A stretch of 64,000 nt of DNA from Cordilura impudica. Taxonomy: Eukaryota; Arthropoda; Insecta; Diptera; Scathophagidae. The notes under the pieces are model-generated. The model was not told where the DNA came from. It worked only from the letters and a program-made list of their open reading frames with translations, and did not search any database. The translations under genes were made by a program, and so were the position numbers. Of the stretch, positions 51,863-63,662 are shown piece by piece; the stretch's first letter is position 1; every line of letters begins with the position of its first letter. The DNA is taken from assembly GCA_963682025.1 (NCBI GenBank), contig OY821519.1, positions 159,767,457 through 159,831,456 on the forward strand, given 5' to 3'.

Positions 51863-52961
51863 TCAATGGGATCGGACGTTAGGGGGTGAAATTGGCCTTG
51901 AATTTAAAATTGCCTCTATCTCGATCATTGCAGTTGCCAGTTCTTCATATGTTAGCTTAGTGTTGACAAGAGTTCTAGTCAAATGACCTTTGGCCGATTT
52001 GACGGCCGCCTCCCACAATCCGCCAAAATGGGGTGCCCTAGAGGGAATAAAACGAAAAATAATAAATTGATTCGAACAAAAATTTGTTATAAAATTAGAA
52101 TTTTTTGGATCAAAAAGGAACGATTTTAATTGTGTCAACTAAGAAATAGCAACAACAAAATTGGTGGCATTATCACAGAATATATCTGTGGGGAGACCTC
52201 TTCGACCAATCATCGTCTTAAGAGCAGCAATGAAGGCATCTGTAAATAAGTCTGAGACAACTTCAATATGGACTGCTTTGGTTGCGAGACAAAAACGGCA
52301 ATGTAGGTTTTATATGGAACGTTTCCTCTGATTCTGAGATAAGTGCTGACTGGGTACAAAAATCCACAGCACATCTAGCAAATGGCCTTGAAGGGTTAAG
52401 GCGTTCGACAGGCAAATTTCCCATCATTTGTTGAAGCAATTTCGGGCGATAGCGAATGCACTGTGGGCACGAATTGACAATACGTCGGCATAAATTTCGG
52501 GAATTGATGATCCAAAATCGTTGGCGTATCAGTGACATTAGAGCTTTGGAACCAGCATGATAATTACTAAGATGTAGATGGCGTACGTAGCAGTCGACGA
52601 AGTGACATTTACTTGGCAAAATTATGGGGTGTTTTTGCCCATCTGGAAGCGGAGCGAGCTCTAAGCGACCACCAACTTTGAGCAGATTGAAACCATTTGT
52701 ATTATCGAGGAAGAGATTAAGACACTTTAAGGCACCTTGAGGATCCTTTTTCTTCACTACTCGAAAAATATCTTCTGGGAAATATTGCTGCTGTATAATC
52801 AAATCGATACGAAACAAAGCGTTTTCTAATTCTTGAGGCAAAGAATCAGAATCGAAAATATTAGTTTTGGAAGTACAAGTTTTTTGACAAAAACGTAGCA
52901 TCCAGGCAACAACACGAAGAATTTTAATATGCGAGCTATATTTTTCAATGGTTTCCAACAT
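51863..52961 (-). pseudogene. pol: Integrase of BEL element
   Basis: 52263-52961: HLHLSNYHAGSKALM ... NSCPQCIRYRPKL (HHCC) and CAVDFC (first Asp). Shifts follow, then TDIFCDNATNFVVA (second Asp, about 52190), a stop after AIS, and PSRAPHFGGLWEAAVKSAK (catalytic Glu, 51863-52138). All three catalytic residues survive but in different frames. Confidence 0.8.
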
Positions 52962-52967
52962 GTAAAT

Positions 52968-53540
52968 TTATTTTGTTTCAATCAAAAATACGGTTTTACG
53001 TTTTTCTTTTTTGATTGTTACTACATCGAGTGAATCACATTTATTTAACGGCCACTGAGCAGGATCAAGAGCAAGAAAAGCAGGTCCATTAAACCAAATT
53101 AATGAGGCGAGTTCTTGTACCGTTGAGCCGCGAGACACAATATCAGCTGGGTTCAAATTTGTGGGAACATGCCTCCAAGTACATTCATTTGTTAGATCTT
53201 GAATTTCTGATATCCTGTTGCCAACGAAAACTGATAACGTTGAAGAATGTTGTTTGAGCCAGTGCAAAACAATTTGAGAATCGGTCCAAAAAACGACTTC
53301 CAGATTTGGTTTCAATAAAAGATTTTTTATTTTTGAGTACAATTTTGCCAAAAGATGTGTTCCACATAGCTCTAGTTTTGGTAGAGATTTCTTTTTCGTA
53401 GGGGCAACTCTAGATTTTGCAGTGAAAAGATGAACAGAAAATTCTCCAGAAGCACTTTTTACTCGAAGATACAAACAACAACCAAATGCGCGAATTGACG
53501 AGTCACAAAAACCACGAAGTTGAACTAACTGAATACCAGC
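52968..53540 (-). pseudogene. pol: RNase H-like domain of BEL element
   Basis: Upstream CDSSIRAFGCCLYLRV (first Asp), then SLPKLELCGTHLLAKL (Glu), VFWTDSQIVLHWL (Asp) and NPADIVSRG (last Asp): the complete BEL RNase H set. Stop after IETK at 52968, one codon short of the next open frame. Confidence 0.82.
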
Positions 53541-53562
53541 AGCGAGACAATAACGAGGAATT

Positions 53563-54460
53563 TTAAGCGACGATAAAGTTTTGAGATCCGATACAAATTG
53601 TTCTCAAGCCGTGTGAAGTTCTTGAGGTATGGATTCGTCCCAATCTAGTTTCAAAATCCATAATTTTGGCCTTTATTATAAGAGGCGCTACGAGTCCAAG
53701 TGGGTCAAAAAGTGATGAGAGCGACAAAATTGTTCTTTTGGTGATTTTTTCACCTAGTTGAGTTTTAGGTGAAAACGAGAACAGAAAAACATCCTTTTGT
53801 TGATCCCATGGTTTTATCTTTAATGGTTTTATCATCTTGAAAATCCTTATGATTTGATTGCCATTTATCTAACTGGAAACAACCTTTCATTAAAATTTCA
53901 TTTACCTCATTTTTGATTTGGGCCAACTCCTCTAAAGTGTCTGCTCCACCCAAAAAATCATCAACGTAAAATGACAATTTTATTGTTTTTGCTCCAAGTT
54001 TATATTGATCCATGTATTGATCTGCGAGATAGTGAAGACTTTTAACGGCAAGATAAGGGGCAGAAGACATCCCATAAGTGACAGTGTTGAGCTCGTAGGT
54101 ACGAATTTCTTCCTCAGAATTCCTCCACAAAATGTACTGAAATTTTCTATCACGAGCGTCAATTAGAACTTGTCTGTACATTTTAATGATGTCAGCAGTA
54201 ATAGCGAATCGATACAGACGAAAACGAACTAATATTTTGTAGAGTTCTTCTTGAATTGTAGGGCCAACCATTAAGATATCATTGAGAGATTTCTGTGTCG
54301 AAGTGGGACAAGAAGCGTCGAATACTACTCTCAATTTTGTTGAAGTGCTGCTCATTTTAAATATGCAATGGTGGGGAATATAATAATGGGGCTTATCTAA
54401 GCGGGGCTAAGAATATTCCTTCATGAAAGCGACATATTGTGGTTTCAAATTATTATCACG
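53563..54460 (-). pseudogene. pol: Reverse transcriptase of BEL element
   Basis: The open part 53765-54355 shows STKLRVVFDASCPTS, FAITADIIKMYRQVLI (catalytic Asp), TVTYGMSSAPYLA and SFYVDDFLGGADT. A shift near 53800 leads to the thumb/connection FDPLGLVAPLIIKAKI (53563-53835). A TAG or TAA lies just before the PHHCIFK entry at about 54400. No own start codon. Confidence 0.85.
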
Positions 54461-54659
54461 AGCAAAACGTCTCTCTTGAGATGTAAATCTTTTTAGGGCT
54501 ATGTTTCGCGAGAGACCTAAGGACTCAGAAGATTCTTTGAAGGGCAATTTGGCAACAATTCTGCCAGAAGATTCTTGGCAGACATTATCATGGTAGAACG
54601 ATTCACAATCAGATTGTTCTTGAGTCAGAACATTTGAGCCAGATTCAACTTCTTCGATT

Positions 54660-55769
54660 TCTCACAAACGCTTTAAATTTAAATCAATTTCTTCTTCAAT
54701 CGACAGCATACAAGAACCGGAAACGTTTGACTGCTTTGAGCGATATCGGCCAGCTACAATCCACCCAAAAAGTGTTTTATGTAATTTAGGTAAGTTAGGA
54801 CCAAGTTTAATTTGACCCACCGACAAAATATCGAAAAAGGTTTCAGTACCAATAAGTAAATCGATTCGTTTCGATCTGAAAAATTGTTCATCAGCAAGTT
54901 GAGTATTTGGAGGCAAATTCCACGACGAAACATCTTAACTCAGAATCAGGTTGATACGAAATATGCGATGTAACGCAAAACGAGAGCGAAGTTTCGAAAT
55001 CAGTGAACCGAGATTTGACATTTGTTGATGACTTGTGTCTAGTTTTAGTATGAGAATTTCCAATGCTAGCGACTTCTGTGGTTTGCTTTATTCTAGGAAG
55101 ATGTAATTTTTGAGAAAAATCATCAGTTATGAAATTTAATTGAGAGCAAGAATCCAATAAAGCGCGTCCCAAATGGTAACGACTAGTAGAATCACGAACG
55201 AGAACCATGGCAGTAGCAAGAAGCACCTGTTCTGGTGATGATTTCTCCATATGGGTATGGACCGAGGCAGACGATGCATTCAAGGCAGCACGAGATGTGG
55301 ATGGAACTGGTTCAGCAGCTGGGGACGAGGGCCTAGAAGCTGGCTGAGACCGATGAAGCAAACTATGGTGCAGGCGAGAACAAAATTTGCACTCGAATGT
55401 AGAAGAACAGCTGGTAACTTGACGCCCTTTTGATAAGCAATTTCTACAAAGGCTTAGTCGTTTGATATTCTCAAAGCGTTGCACTGCATTCATCTCTATA
55501 AAACGAGGGCAATGGTGAATTGAATGATCAGACTTTGCGCACAGTGAGCAAAGACGTTTTGAAACCGAAAAAGTATATCCAGCTTTTGAATTTTTAAAAT
55601 TGGACTTACCAAAATGATGATCATTCTTACGAGGGGCTGCATGTGTATGGCTGGTGTCAACCGATTCCAAAAATTGGCAACGTCTTTCGAGGACCGGAAC
55701 AATCATCCCATGTCGGTAATTTGGTAAAGTCCAAGGTGTCTTTCCATTTTCTTTTGGTGTCATCATCAA
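54660..55769 (-). pseudogene. Zinc knuckles and protease of BEL element
   Basis: CSLCAKSDHSIHHC, CRNCLSKGRQVTSC (the family His is replaced by Arg) and CKFCSRLHHSLLH form the knuckle region (about 55380-55590). A Ser/Pro-rich linker comes next. The protease follows with GRALLDSCSQLNFIT, where the active-site DSG has become DSC. After a shift at about 54905 comes IDLLIGTETFFDILSVGQIK and GWIVAGR. It ends with TGA 54662-54664 where a Trp is expected. Confidence 0.78.
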
Positions 55770-55770
55770 C

Positions 55771-56517
55771 CTATTCCATCACTATGTATATCAGCTTTGA
55801 ATTTGCGATGTCACTAGATGAGCCGAGAGACAAAAGAGAGCTATAAAGAGCAGAAACATTATCAACAAGACTGCGTAATTGACTACAATTGTATTTGGAC
55901 ATGGCTGGAAGTTCGGAAAGAGTGGTGATATTTTCCATAAAAATCAGCGAGCTATTGTCATAACGTGTTTTTAGCCTTTCCAGAGCCTTTGGATAATTTT
56001 CGTTTGTAATCTGGAAAGCTTTGACCGTTTCCAATGCTTGGCCTTGAAGGCAGTTGAGCAAATGATTGAATTTTTCAATATTCGATAGACCAAATTCACG
56101 GTCAATAACCTGGTTGAATGACGTTATAAAATTTTTGTACTCACTGTACTTACCACTGAATGTGGGCAACTTGAGCTGGGGCAATTTGTGGCTGGCAACA
56201 GGGAAAAAAATCGTAAAATCATACGTCGTTGTATTATGAACATCCTCACCAAGCTGCGACAGTATACTAATTTTAGCTGTGATGTACAGTTCTTCAATTT
56301 CGGGTCTACCATTGTCATCTGGGTCATATTTTTCAATTTGTGTTTGATATGTCAAAATTTGTTTAAAATATCACTCCAAAATCCCCAAACGGCACTTCAG
56401 TTCCGCAGACGAAAGTGTCTTACCTTCACCCCTACCATTGCCTTCAACTTGATTTTTGATGCGAGAAATACTTTTCTTCGTATTAGCCCGTTGCTGCTTG
56501 ACCTCTTCCAATGTCAT
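55771..56517 (-). pseudogene. gag: Gag of BEL element
   Basis: ATG 56515-56517; a helical N-terminus, a TGA at 56371-56373, then the same frame to 55771. LPQLKLPTFSGKYSEYKNFITSF, KFNHLLNCLQGQALETVKAF and ALERLKTRYDNSS are the landmarks of the DUF1759-type Gag of BEL/Pao elements. A TAG after IYIVME ends it; the polyprotein continues in shifted frame. Confidence 0.82.
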
Positions 56518-57005
56518 CGTCAAAAAAAATTTACCAAAAATTAAACTTCAAATTTACCGGGCACTGTAAATGACGCCAAAATTTTCCGCCAAAAATGTTT
56601 TATATATTTACTTTATATACAAGCTTTATGTACTGAGCGCAAAAAATTTTTAGTGTAGAGATAATTACACACTATATACTAAATCCATATGCATAAAAAA
56701 ATGCATATGTTTCTTGTATATAAAACCGGAATAAACGGTAAAATTGATGAATTCTATTTTTCTTATGAACCACAAGAATTTTTAATTTAAGGGACAGTAA
56801 AATTGTTAAAATCACTGTAGCAAAATTTTACACGACTTTACATTGGACAATATTGTCTTTTGAGTTTTTTATATTTTTCATGAAAATGTATTTTTATTTA
56901 GAACGACCGGTACACTTATGATGAGAGATGTACTTCAACGACAAAGTTTTTAAGAATTTTCCACGACCGCACCACGAAAAGATTTTAAAATTACTTTTAT
57001 AAGTT

Positions 57006-57023
57006 GCCCCACATTGGGTGCCA
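57006..57023 (-). promoter_or_regulatory. PBS of BEL element
   Basis: Minus strand TGGCACCCAATGTGGGGC, three bases inside the LTR end. It resembles the TGGCGCCCAACGTGGGG-type PBS of insect LTR elements with two changes. Confidence 0.6.
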
Positions 57024-57026
57024 AAA

Positions 57027-57585
57027 TGTACGATGAAGAGGGTTTTCTCCACCGGCAACAATATAGAGTAATTAAAAATTGATAATTGTTATCTATATGC
57101 TGCTAATATATGTGGGACAATATATAGTGATGATACAGACCGCGAAAACGACAAGAAGAAACACAAAACAAGTGGTTTCGATCGTATCAACTTTAACAAT
57201 GATTTATGTTTTATTTACCAAACTTAAAAATAGCCCTAACAATGTAACTCAAATTAATAAGAGATAATGCTTGTATATGTTGTTGTTTTCTCTTTAGTAC
57301 AAATGTTACATATTGATATGTACATAAAATTAACTTAATGTGTTATATTCACTCGTTTAACACAAGAGACAAAAAAAAATATAAAAATCATCAAAACTAA
57401 CGGGACATTTCAAATAAATAAGTTACAGTGGTTATTGTGTATCATTATGCGAATAAATTACAGTGGTAACAGTAGACCAAAATTATGAAAATAATATAAC
57501 AAATTTTAAGTTAGAAAATAATGAATTAATTAATGAGAGATACAAAAAAATAAAATAAACTATAATGTTATACGTTGACCTAACA
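57027..57585 (-). repeat. 5' LTR of BEL element
   Basis: 559 bp, TGTACGATGAAGAGGG to TTGACCTAACA. Right flank GTTGG. Confidence 0.9.
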
Positions 57586-57790
57586 GTTGGCATAGAAACT
57601 GGGGTTCACCTGTTTAATAATAGAAGAGGCATTCTATTAGCAAATTTTATTAACAATTCTCAATATATATTATTAAATGATGGCTCACCTACTCAGCAGA
57701 TTGGAATATTGAAGAAACTGCTTTTGGTAGTGACCATTTTCCAATTATTATTTCATTATTTTCGTTTACTCAAAAACATAACATAAACTA
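57586..57790 (+). pseudogene. ORF2 endonuclease, C-terminal part
   Basis: Resumes with RNWGSP, then NNRRGILLANFINNSQYILLNDG and, after a shift, SDHFPIIIS, the catalytic Asp-His pair of APE nucleases. It joins 50499-50909 once the BEL element and one GTTGG are set aside. Confidence 0.78.
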
Positions 57791-59700
57791 TAAGCCCAGA
57801 TTCAAAATTGACAAAGCCGATTGGCAAAAATATCAAACTAACTGCATTCATTTCAACTCCCAAAGATCCACATCAAATAACTTAAATCAAGAAACAAGTA
57901 ATGTTTGTAAATAAACTCTTCAAGCAACAAAAAATTCCATTCCTAAAACCACTAACAGAATAAATCATTTCTCAGTTCCTTGGTGGAATCGACACCTTCA
58001 AAACCTAAAGAATTTAAAGAAAAGTACATGGAAATTATTTAATCAGGATATGAGCCAAATCAACCTTCTAAACTTTAAAAGAGCAAACGCGTTATTAAAA
58101 AGGGAAATTAAAAAAGCAAAGAAGACATCATTAAGATTATTTACATCTTCAGTTAGCCCATCTTCTACTTCAGAGAAAATGTGGTCAAACATCAGAGCAT
58201 TAACAGGTTACAAAAACTCTCACCAAATTCATTGCATTGCCACTGACAGTCTTTACTCAAACATCACCTCAAACAGGAACGAAATAGCTAATAAATTATG
58301 TAAATTCTGGTCTGACAATTCAGACATATGCGCAAAAATTCCATCATTAATAATATCCCTCACATTATTCCTAATGAAGACGCTCTAATAATGGAATCAA
58401 CCATAAGCTTCATAGAACTTGAATCAACGCTTTCTCGTTTGAAGGGCAAATCACCCGGCCTAGACAGATAAAACAATGATAAAACAACTACCATATGTTG
58501 TATAACAGAGAATTTTATCTCTATTCAACCATATTTTCAATAATTATATACCACAGCAATTTAAAAATAGTATCATTATACCTCTTCCAAACCAAGATCT
58601 GATAAAACTATTCCTGGTTCTTATAGACCTATATCTCTTAACCCTTGTCTCGCTAACGTAATTGGCAAAATAGTTGCTAATAGACTATGGTGGTTTGTTC
58701 TAAGAAACAAACTACTAGATAGCCATCAATACGGATTCAAAAGAGGAAAGTCTACAACTGATGTTCTACTTCATATAGACTATCAGGTTGCAAACAGTAT
58801 CTCCCTAAGAAAACACTTAACAGCTATATCACTTGATTTTGAAAAAGCCTATGATAAAATAGGTATTCATTCAATTATCGATCAATTATTATTATGGAAT
58901 GTTGGTCAAAAGGTGATAAATTATATAGTACACTTTATGACATATAGGAAAATTGTAGTCAGAGTAGGTAGACATCATTCTAACTCATTCCTTTTGCACA
59001 ATGGCATACCTCAAGGGTCACCCCTTTCCGTTATACTATTTTTAATAGCTTACAACAAATTTTGTTTGAAAATTTCTTTCCACAAAGAATTGGATTTTAC
59101 TGCTTTTGCGGATGACTTTAATATCATTCTTAGATCAGATAAAAATAAAAATCCAACACTACAGTTAAATAATCTATTTGAATTTATTACAGAATGGTGT
59201 AATTACTCGGGAGCGGTACTATCACCCTCGAAATGTAAATACATCCATTTTTGTAGAAAAAAACAATGTAAGCCCCTCAATGTAACAACTCTACAACTTT
59301 CAGTTACAAGAAGTAAATGACCTAAGAATTTTACGTCTATATTTTAACAAAAAATATAAATGGAACTCCCATGTGGAGTATCTCGTTTCATCACTATCAA
59401 GCAAACTTAATATTATAAAATTCTTATCCAGTCATAAGTTTAATTGCAACACGACTACATTGATATCTATTACTAGATCAATTATTTTATCAACAATCAA
59501 CTACGCCTTTCCATTTTTTGGTTATGCTCCAAAATCGGTAATTCAGAAGATAAGGTGCTTTTTACACCTCTCCTATTTATAATAGGCTAAGCGAATCGGG
59601 TATCTTACCTTTTGAAGTTCAAAGAGAATTGTCAACATCGAGATTATGCAAATTAATTCTTAATAACAATGACACTCTAAAAAGACAAATAGTAAATAAG
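57791..59700 (+). pseudogene. Reverse transcriptase of I-like element
   Basis: Pre-RT helical region with FKRANALLKREIKKAKK and MWSNIRALTGYKNS (58050-58330), LKGKSPGLDR with a stop, SYRPISLNPCLANVIGKIVANR (58610-58690), YGFKRGKSTTDVLLH, AISLDFEKAYDKI (catalytic Asp, about 58830), HNGIPQGSPLSVILF and TAFADDFNII (FADD, about 59110). Then the thumb, in shifted frames to about 59700. Stops at about 58470-58560 and others. It performs target-primed reverse transcription. Confidence 0.83.
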
Positions 59701-59782
59701 ATCAGTAAACAAAAGAAAAAATATAAAATTGTATCAACGTTAAAAAGATTAGTAGAAAATTTGTAATTCACTGCATTTACCT

Positions 59783-60735
59783 TTGCAATATCCGACTAAA
59801 TTGAAATCTAAATTGGAACCACCATGGGCACTAAAAGAGGACTCAATTAACTTATCCCTTATAAAATTTTCCAAATCCCAATCAGCGCCATCTCAGTTTA
59901 GAACATTGTTTTATGAATTGAGAGAACGTTTTTCAAATCACCATTTTATTTTTACTGATGGCTCGAAAAACGAAGATTCGGTTGTATTCAGTATCGTAAC
60001 AGAACAACATATTATTAAATCCTCAATTCTACCTAGTTATACTTCAATATTTTCTGCCGAATTAATTGCTTTTCTAGAAGCTACCAAGTTTGTTAACAAC
60101 AAACATGGTAATTTCGTAATTTGAACTGATTCGTTATCATCTCTAAAATCAATTTCTAATTTTAACAACCATAACTACTATGCTACAACTATCAGAAATA
60201 TATTAATAAATAAACACCCCAAAATCTTGGTCACTCAGGGATTACAGGAAATGAATTAGCGGATGTTACCGCAAAAAATGCTCTGATTAGTCCATTGATT
60301 ACTACTCCAAACTTTAATTTTAAAGACATAAATAGTACCATAAATAAATTTTATCATTCTAATACAATACTATGGCATCAACATCTGACTGGTATAAAAT
60401 AATAAATAGATCCAAAATAACAATATTTGATTATCTTAAATTCATTACAAATAATTTTTCCAAAATTGATCGCTTGAAAATTATTGACTTCTTTTAGGTC
60501 ACACCAAACTATCACATGGCCATTTATTAAACCTATTGAAAATATTTGTACTTGCGACATTCCTTATCCCAATAATTTAAACCACATCCTTACAACGTGC
60601 CCCAAATTCACAAGTTTACGGACACAAATCTTCAAAGACATAAATCCAAAACAAAGTTTATCAAACCCAACAATAAACAACTTGAAAAATATTATTCAAT
60701 TCCTGAAATTAACAAATATTTACAATTTAATATAA
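59783..60735 (+). pseudogene. RNase H and C-terminal knuckle of I-like element
   Basis: FIFTDGSKNEDSV (Asp), SIFSAELIAFLEA (Glu), stop at 60122-60124, TDSLSSLKSI (Asp), and a later GNELADVTAKNAL (Asp, about 60250) give the four-residue RNase H set. The C-terminus has ICTCDIPYPNNLNHILTTCP (60540-60600), a CCHC knuckle usual in I-clade ORF2, and ends at TAA 60733-60735. Confidence 0.8.
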
Positions 60736-61798
60736 TTATAAATTATTTACTTAAAAATTTTGCGTACATTATATTGGTATTAAAATAGTTATGTGTATTT
60801 GGAACTATTTAATGATTATCTATTTATAATTATATAATATTTTAATGTTAGTTATTAAGCTATCCCTTAGTATTAATTAACTTGAATTCCATATGTTTAT
60901 TTTCCTTTTTCTCTTTTAAATTACACTTAAATATAATCATAGATATTAACATTAATCTTATTTTTGATTCATCAATTTTGTACTTATCAGTATTCCTTTA
61001 TTAAATTAGTTGAGCTAAAGGCCTTTGTTGCTAAAACTATTTTATTTTACATTAACTTATAATTTAAATTATAAGTTAATTCTAATCTATAATATTAATA
61101 GGCTAGGCGATTTCTTGTGACCGATGTTTTGTTGTACCGTTTTATCCCGATTATGACCAAACTTATATTATTTGAAAGGTAGTTCTTTTTAGCGGTTTTG
61201 CAGATTTACAGATTTTTTAATTTTTTCCTTTATTTTGAGTAAATTGCATTTAAAGTTGCAACTAATACATACCTAAATTATACAATGCTATGTGCGTGTT
61301 TATTAAATTTATTAATGTGTTTGTAATAAAAATGAGTTTGTTTTTTGTCTTGATTTGTAATTGGCTATAATTAATTAACATACCTTCAGGGTCTTTATTT
61401 AATGAAAAAATGAAATTTCCTAGAATTTGCACTCGAATTTCAAGGGCTGGAATCCGCTAGTAAATAAATAAATATTTAAATTATACCTTTTCTATCAAAT
61501 AATGTTACGCATCGTATTGTGCACACAGTAATAAAAACAGTAATGGAAGATATTCTATTTCTAATTCTCGAGAATTAGCTGTAAAATATGTATAAACAGT
61601 GAAACTTCACAATATGCGGTTACCATCAACAAATATATGTCCACAAATTGTCAGCAAAATGAATCACATATATTTGTCAAAATATTGTGATCCTTTTGTC
61701 AACCCGCATTATGATATGTCGTTTAGGACAGCAATTACAATTTTTAAACAAATTATTGTCGACAATTTGTTGGTAAAATTTCCTTGACAAAATGTATA
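60736..61798. other. 3' UTR of the I-like element, then unassigned DNA
   Basis: AT-rich; an AACTTATAATTTAAATTATAAGTT palindrome lies at about 61055. No gene or terminal repeat seen. Confidence 0.45.
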
Positions 61799-62240
61799 CA
61801 GTAGTTCCCGATTAAATGCGTTCCCCGTTTTAATGCGCAAAAGCTGCTGGCAACTGAAAAATTCATACAAATTGTACTAACTTAATCCTGTTTAAATAGG
61901 TCCCGCTTAAATGCGTTCCCCGCTTAAATGAGTCAATTTTGACTGTCTTAAATAATTTAATCTTAAGAAAAACATTCGCCTAAATGCGAAAAAGCGTTTC
62001 TTATGCTTGGCAAGGCGTTTTTTAAAAAACAGAAATCCACTTTTTCTAAAAACGTGGCAACCAAATTTTCAAAGTAAAAGAAATAAACAAAATTCTCCAG
62101 CTTTGATTTTAAAGCGAAATTTGGGCAACAGCAAAAATAAAATTCTGTTGAATTGAAACGCAAATCATTTAACAAGCAAAAAGAAAGCTAATTTAATGAA
62201 CATTAAAAACATCACTAAAAGAAAAAACTATAAAAAAATC

Positions 62241-62277
62241 ATGTGAGTCCGATCACAGGGGAGATGTGTAAACATCT
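62241..62277. repeat. 37-nt motif (inverse of 10729-10765)
   Basis: ATGTGAGTCCGATCACAGGG, then GAGATGTGTAAACATCT. A partial inverse copy AGATGTTTACACATC occurs at 62606-62620, so the motif may bracket a small nested repeat. Confidence 0.6.
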
Positions 62278-62530
62278 AGTAATTAAAGATTTTTTTATGT
62301 CACTTTTTTAAAATCAAACAGAAAGAGTCATCTATGCATCACTTATAGCAAACAACTGCAGGGACTCTGGTTATACTTGTGGGGTTGTTGAATTATGTAT
62401 ATGTTATACGTTTATATTGTGAAATTTTTGTCGTTTTACAGCAAAGGGTTGTTGAATTAGCTGAAACAATTTTAAATCATAATTTTTTCACCAATACAAT
62501 CATAAGTCACAAGGATTTGTCTTACGGCTC

Positions 62531-62564
62531 ACAGCGTAACATGTGAGCTCACATGTTACGCTGT
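62531..62564. repeat. Perfect 34-bp palindrome
   Basis: The arm ACAGCGTAACATGTGAG is followed directly by its exact reverse complement; there is no loop and no mismatch. It lies inside the pogo-like element. Confidence 0.95.
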
Positions 62565-62958
62565 TTTTGTGAATGTATTGTGAAATAGAAATTTACCCCC
62601 CTGCGCGTATAGATGTTTACACATCAAAAGTGAAATATAAGTGGAATAAAAAAGAAAACTTTAACTTTAAAAGAAAAAATACAACTAATAAAAGATTCTA
62701 CAAAAAAAAAGTAAAAATGATTTGTGTCATAAATGTGCTTGTTCAATATCATCTGTAAATAGAATGAATTGTTTTTTTTTTGCAAAACTATTTTTAAATA
62801 TTTTTCCATTTTAACTACCTAATAAATTAGTGTTTACATAATCTAAACAAAAATCGTTTTAATGAGTATTGACGCATTTATGCGAGGTTTTTTAAATGCG
62901 CTTTAGTGCGCAAAAAACTGTGCATTTTGCGTTGCGTGCTTAAGCGGGGACCACTGTG

Positions 62959-63660
62959 CACCTTTTTGATGACAATATGTTGACAAAAAGTTGTCATCAC
63001 ATTTTCTGGTTGGCTGGGATATCTTAAAAGTAGCGTTCAAGAGATCTACTACTTCTTAGTTTTTTTTAAGTTTATTTTGCAAATGCACTAAAACTCAACA
63101 TACATGAATCAAAGCCTGTGAAACAATGATTTTGAACTTCAATTTTTCTTAATTTAATTGTTTTTTACCGAAATTTCGCGTGACGTCCAAGACATTTATT
63201 CACGTACTTACTATTGCTTACTAAAAACAGACGTAAAAGAACACTTTAGTTATTGTTTTTTTTTAATTCTTTATATATTGTGTTTCTCAAAAAAGGACTT
63301 TCTTATTGTAATTCTCCTCAGTTCAATTCGATAACCTAATCAGTAAATTAAAAAAATAAATAAAAGAGCATGGCGTTCACGACAATGCGCAGGGACAAAA
63401 TGTTTTCAAAAATGTTAATCTGCCTTCACAAAACAACAAATTTAAGAAAAAAGTACAATATTTTAAAAACAATTATTTCATGTTTTCAATTTTGTTTTCA
63501 GTTTTTTCCATATTGTTTATCATAAAGTGCATCTAGAGACAAGGGCTTTTGTATGGAATGAGTATGAGGCAGCAATAAAATACTGATCTCAATTAATTAA
63601 AATTTTAAAATTCTGAGAAATATATTTCTTGTATTATATTCTTAAATGACTCCTCTCCTA
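62959..63660. other. Non-coding stretch, nothing recognised
   Basis: AT-rich, no ORF above noise, no repeats noted. Confidence 0.5.
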
Positions 63661-63662
63661 TT

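Larger units (their letters stand above)
50910..57585 (-). mobile_element. BEL/Pao LTR retrotransposon, full length but mutated
   Basis: LTRs 50910-51450 and 57027-57585, target duplication GTTGG (50905-50909, 57586-57590), PBS at 57006-57023. The minus-strand polyprotein has Gag, zinc knuckles, protease, RT, RNase H, integrase and C-terminus, with no env. At least six stops or shifts interrupt it. The LTRs are similar apart from small indels. Confidence 0.9.
48960..61080 (+). mobile_element. I-like non-LTR retrotransposon, split by a BEL element
   Basis: 5' UTR-like start at about 48960, ORF1 with zinc knuckles, ORF2 with APE endonuclease, RT, RNase H and a C-terminal CCHC-type knuckle. RNase H after RT points to the I/Loa side of the non-LTR tree. 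The BEL insertion 50910-57585 lies inside the endonuclease. Both ORFs carry shifts and stops. The 3' end (about 61080) is estimated from the end of AT-rich 3' UTR; no poly-A or TAA array is clear. Confidence 0.8.
61799..62956. mobile_element. pogo/Tc1-like deletion derivative
   Basis: The left end CAGTAGTTCCCGATTAAATG (61799) and the inverse of the right end, CAGTGGTCCCCGCTTAAG (62956), match the CAGT-type ends of pogo/Tigger elements. TA precedes the left end; TG follows the right end where TA is expected. GTTCCCCGCTTAAATG recurs at about 61915. No transposase ORF remains. Confidence 0.7.

Noticed and set aside
62262..62280. Helitron 3' end (hairpin plus CTAG)
   Set aside because: CTAG overlaps the hairpin instead of following it by 10-12 bases, and the inverse copy at 10729 lacks CTAG. 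No Rep/helicase sequence is nearby.
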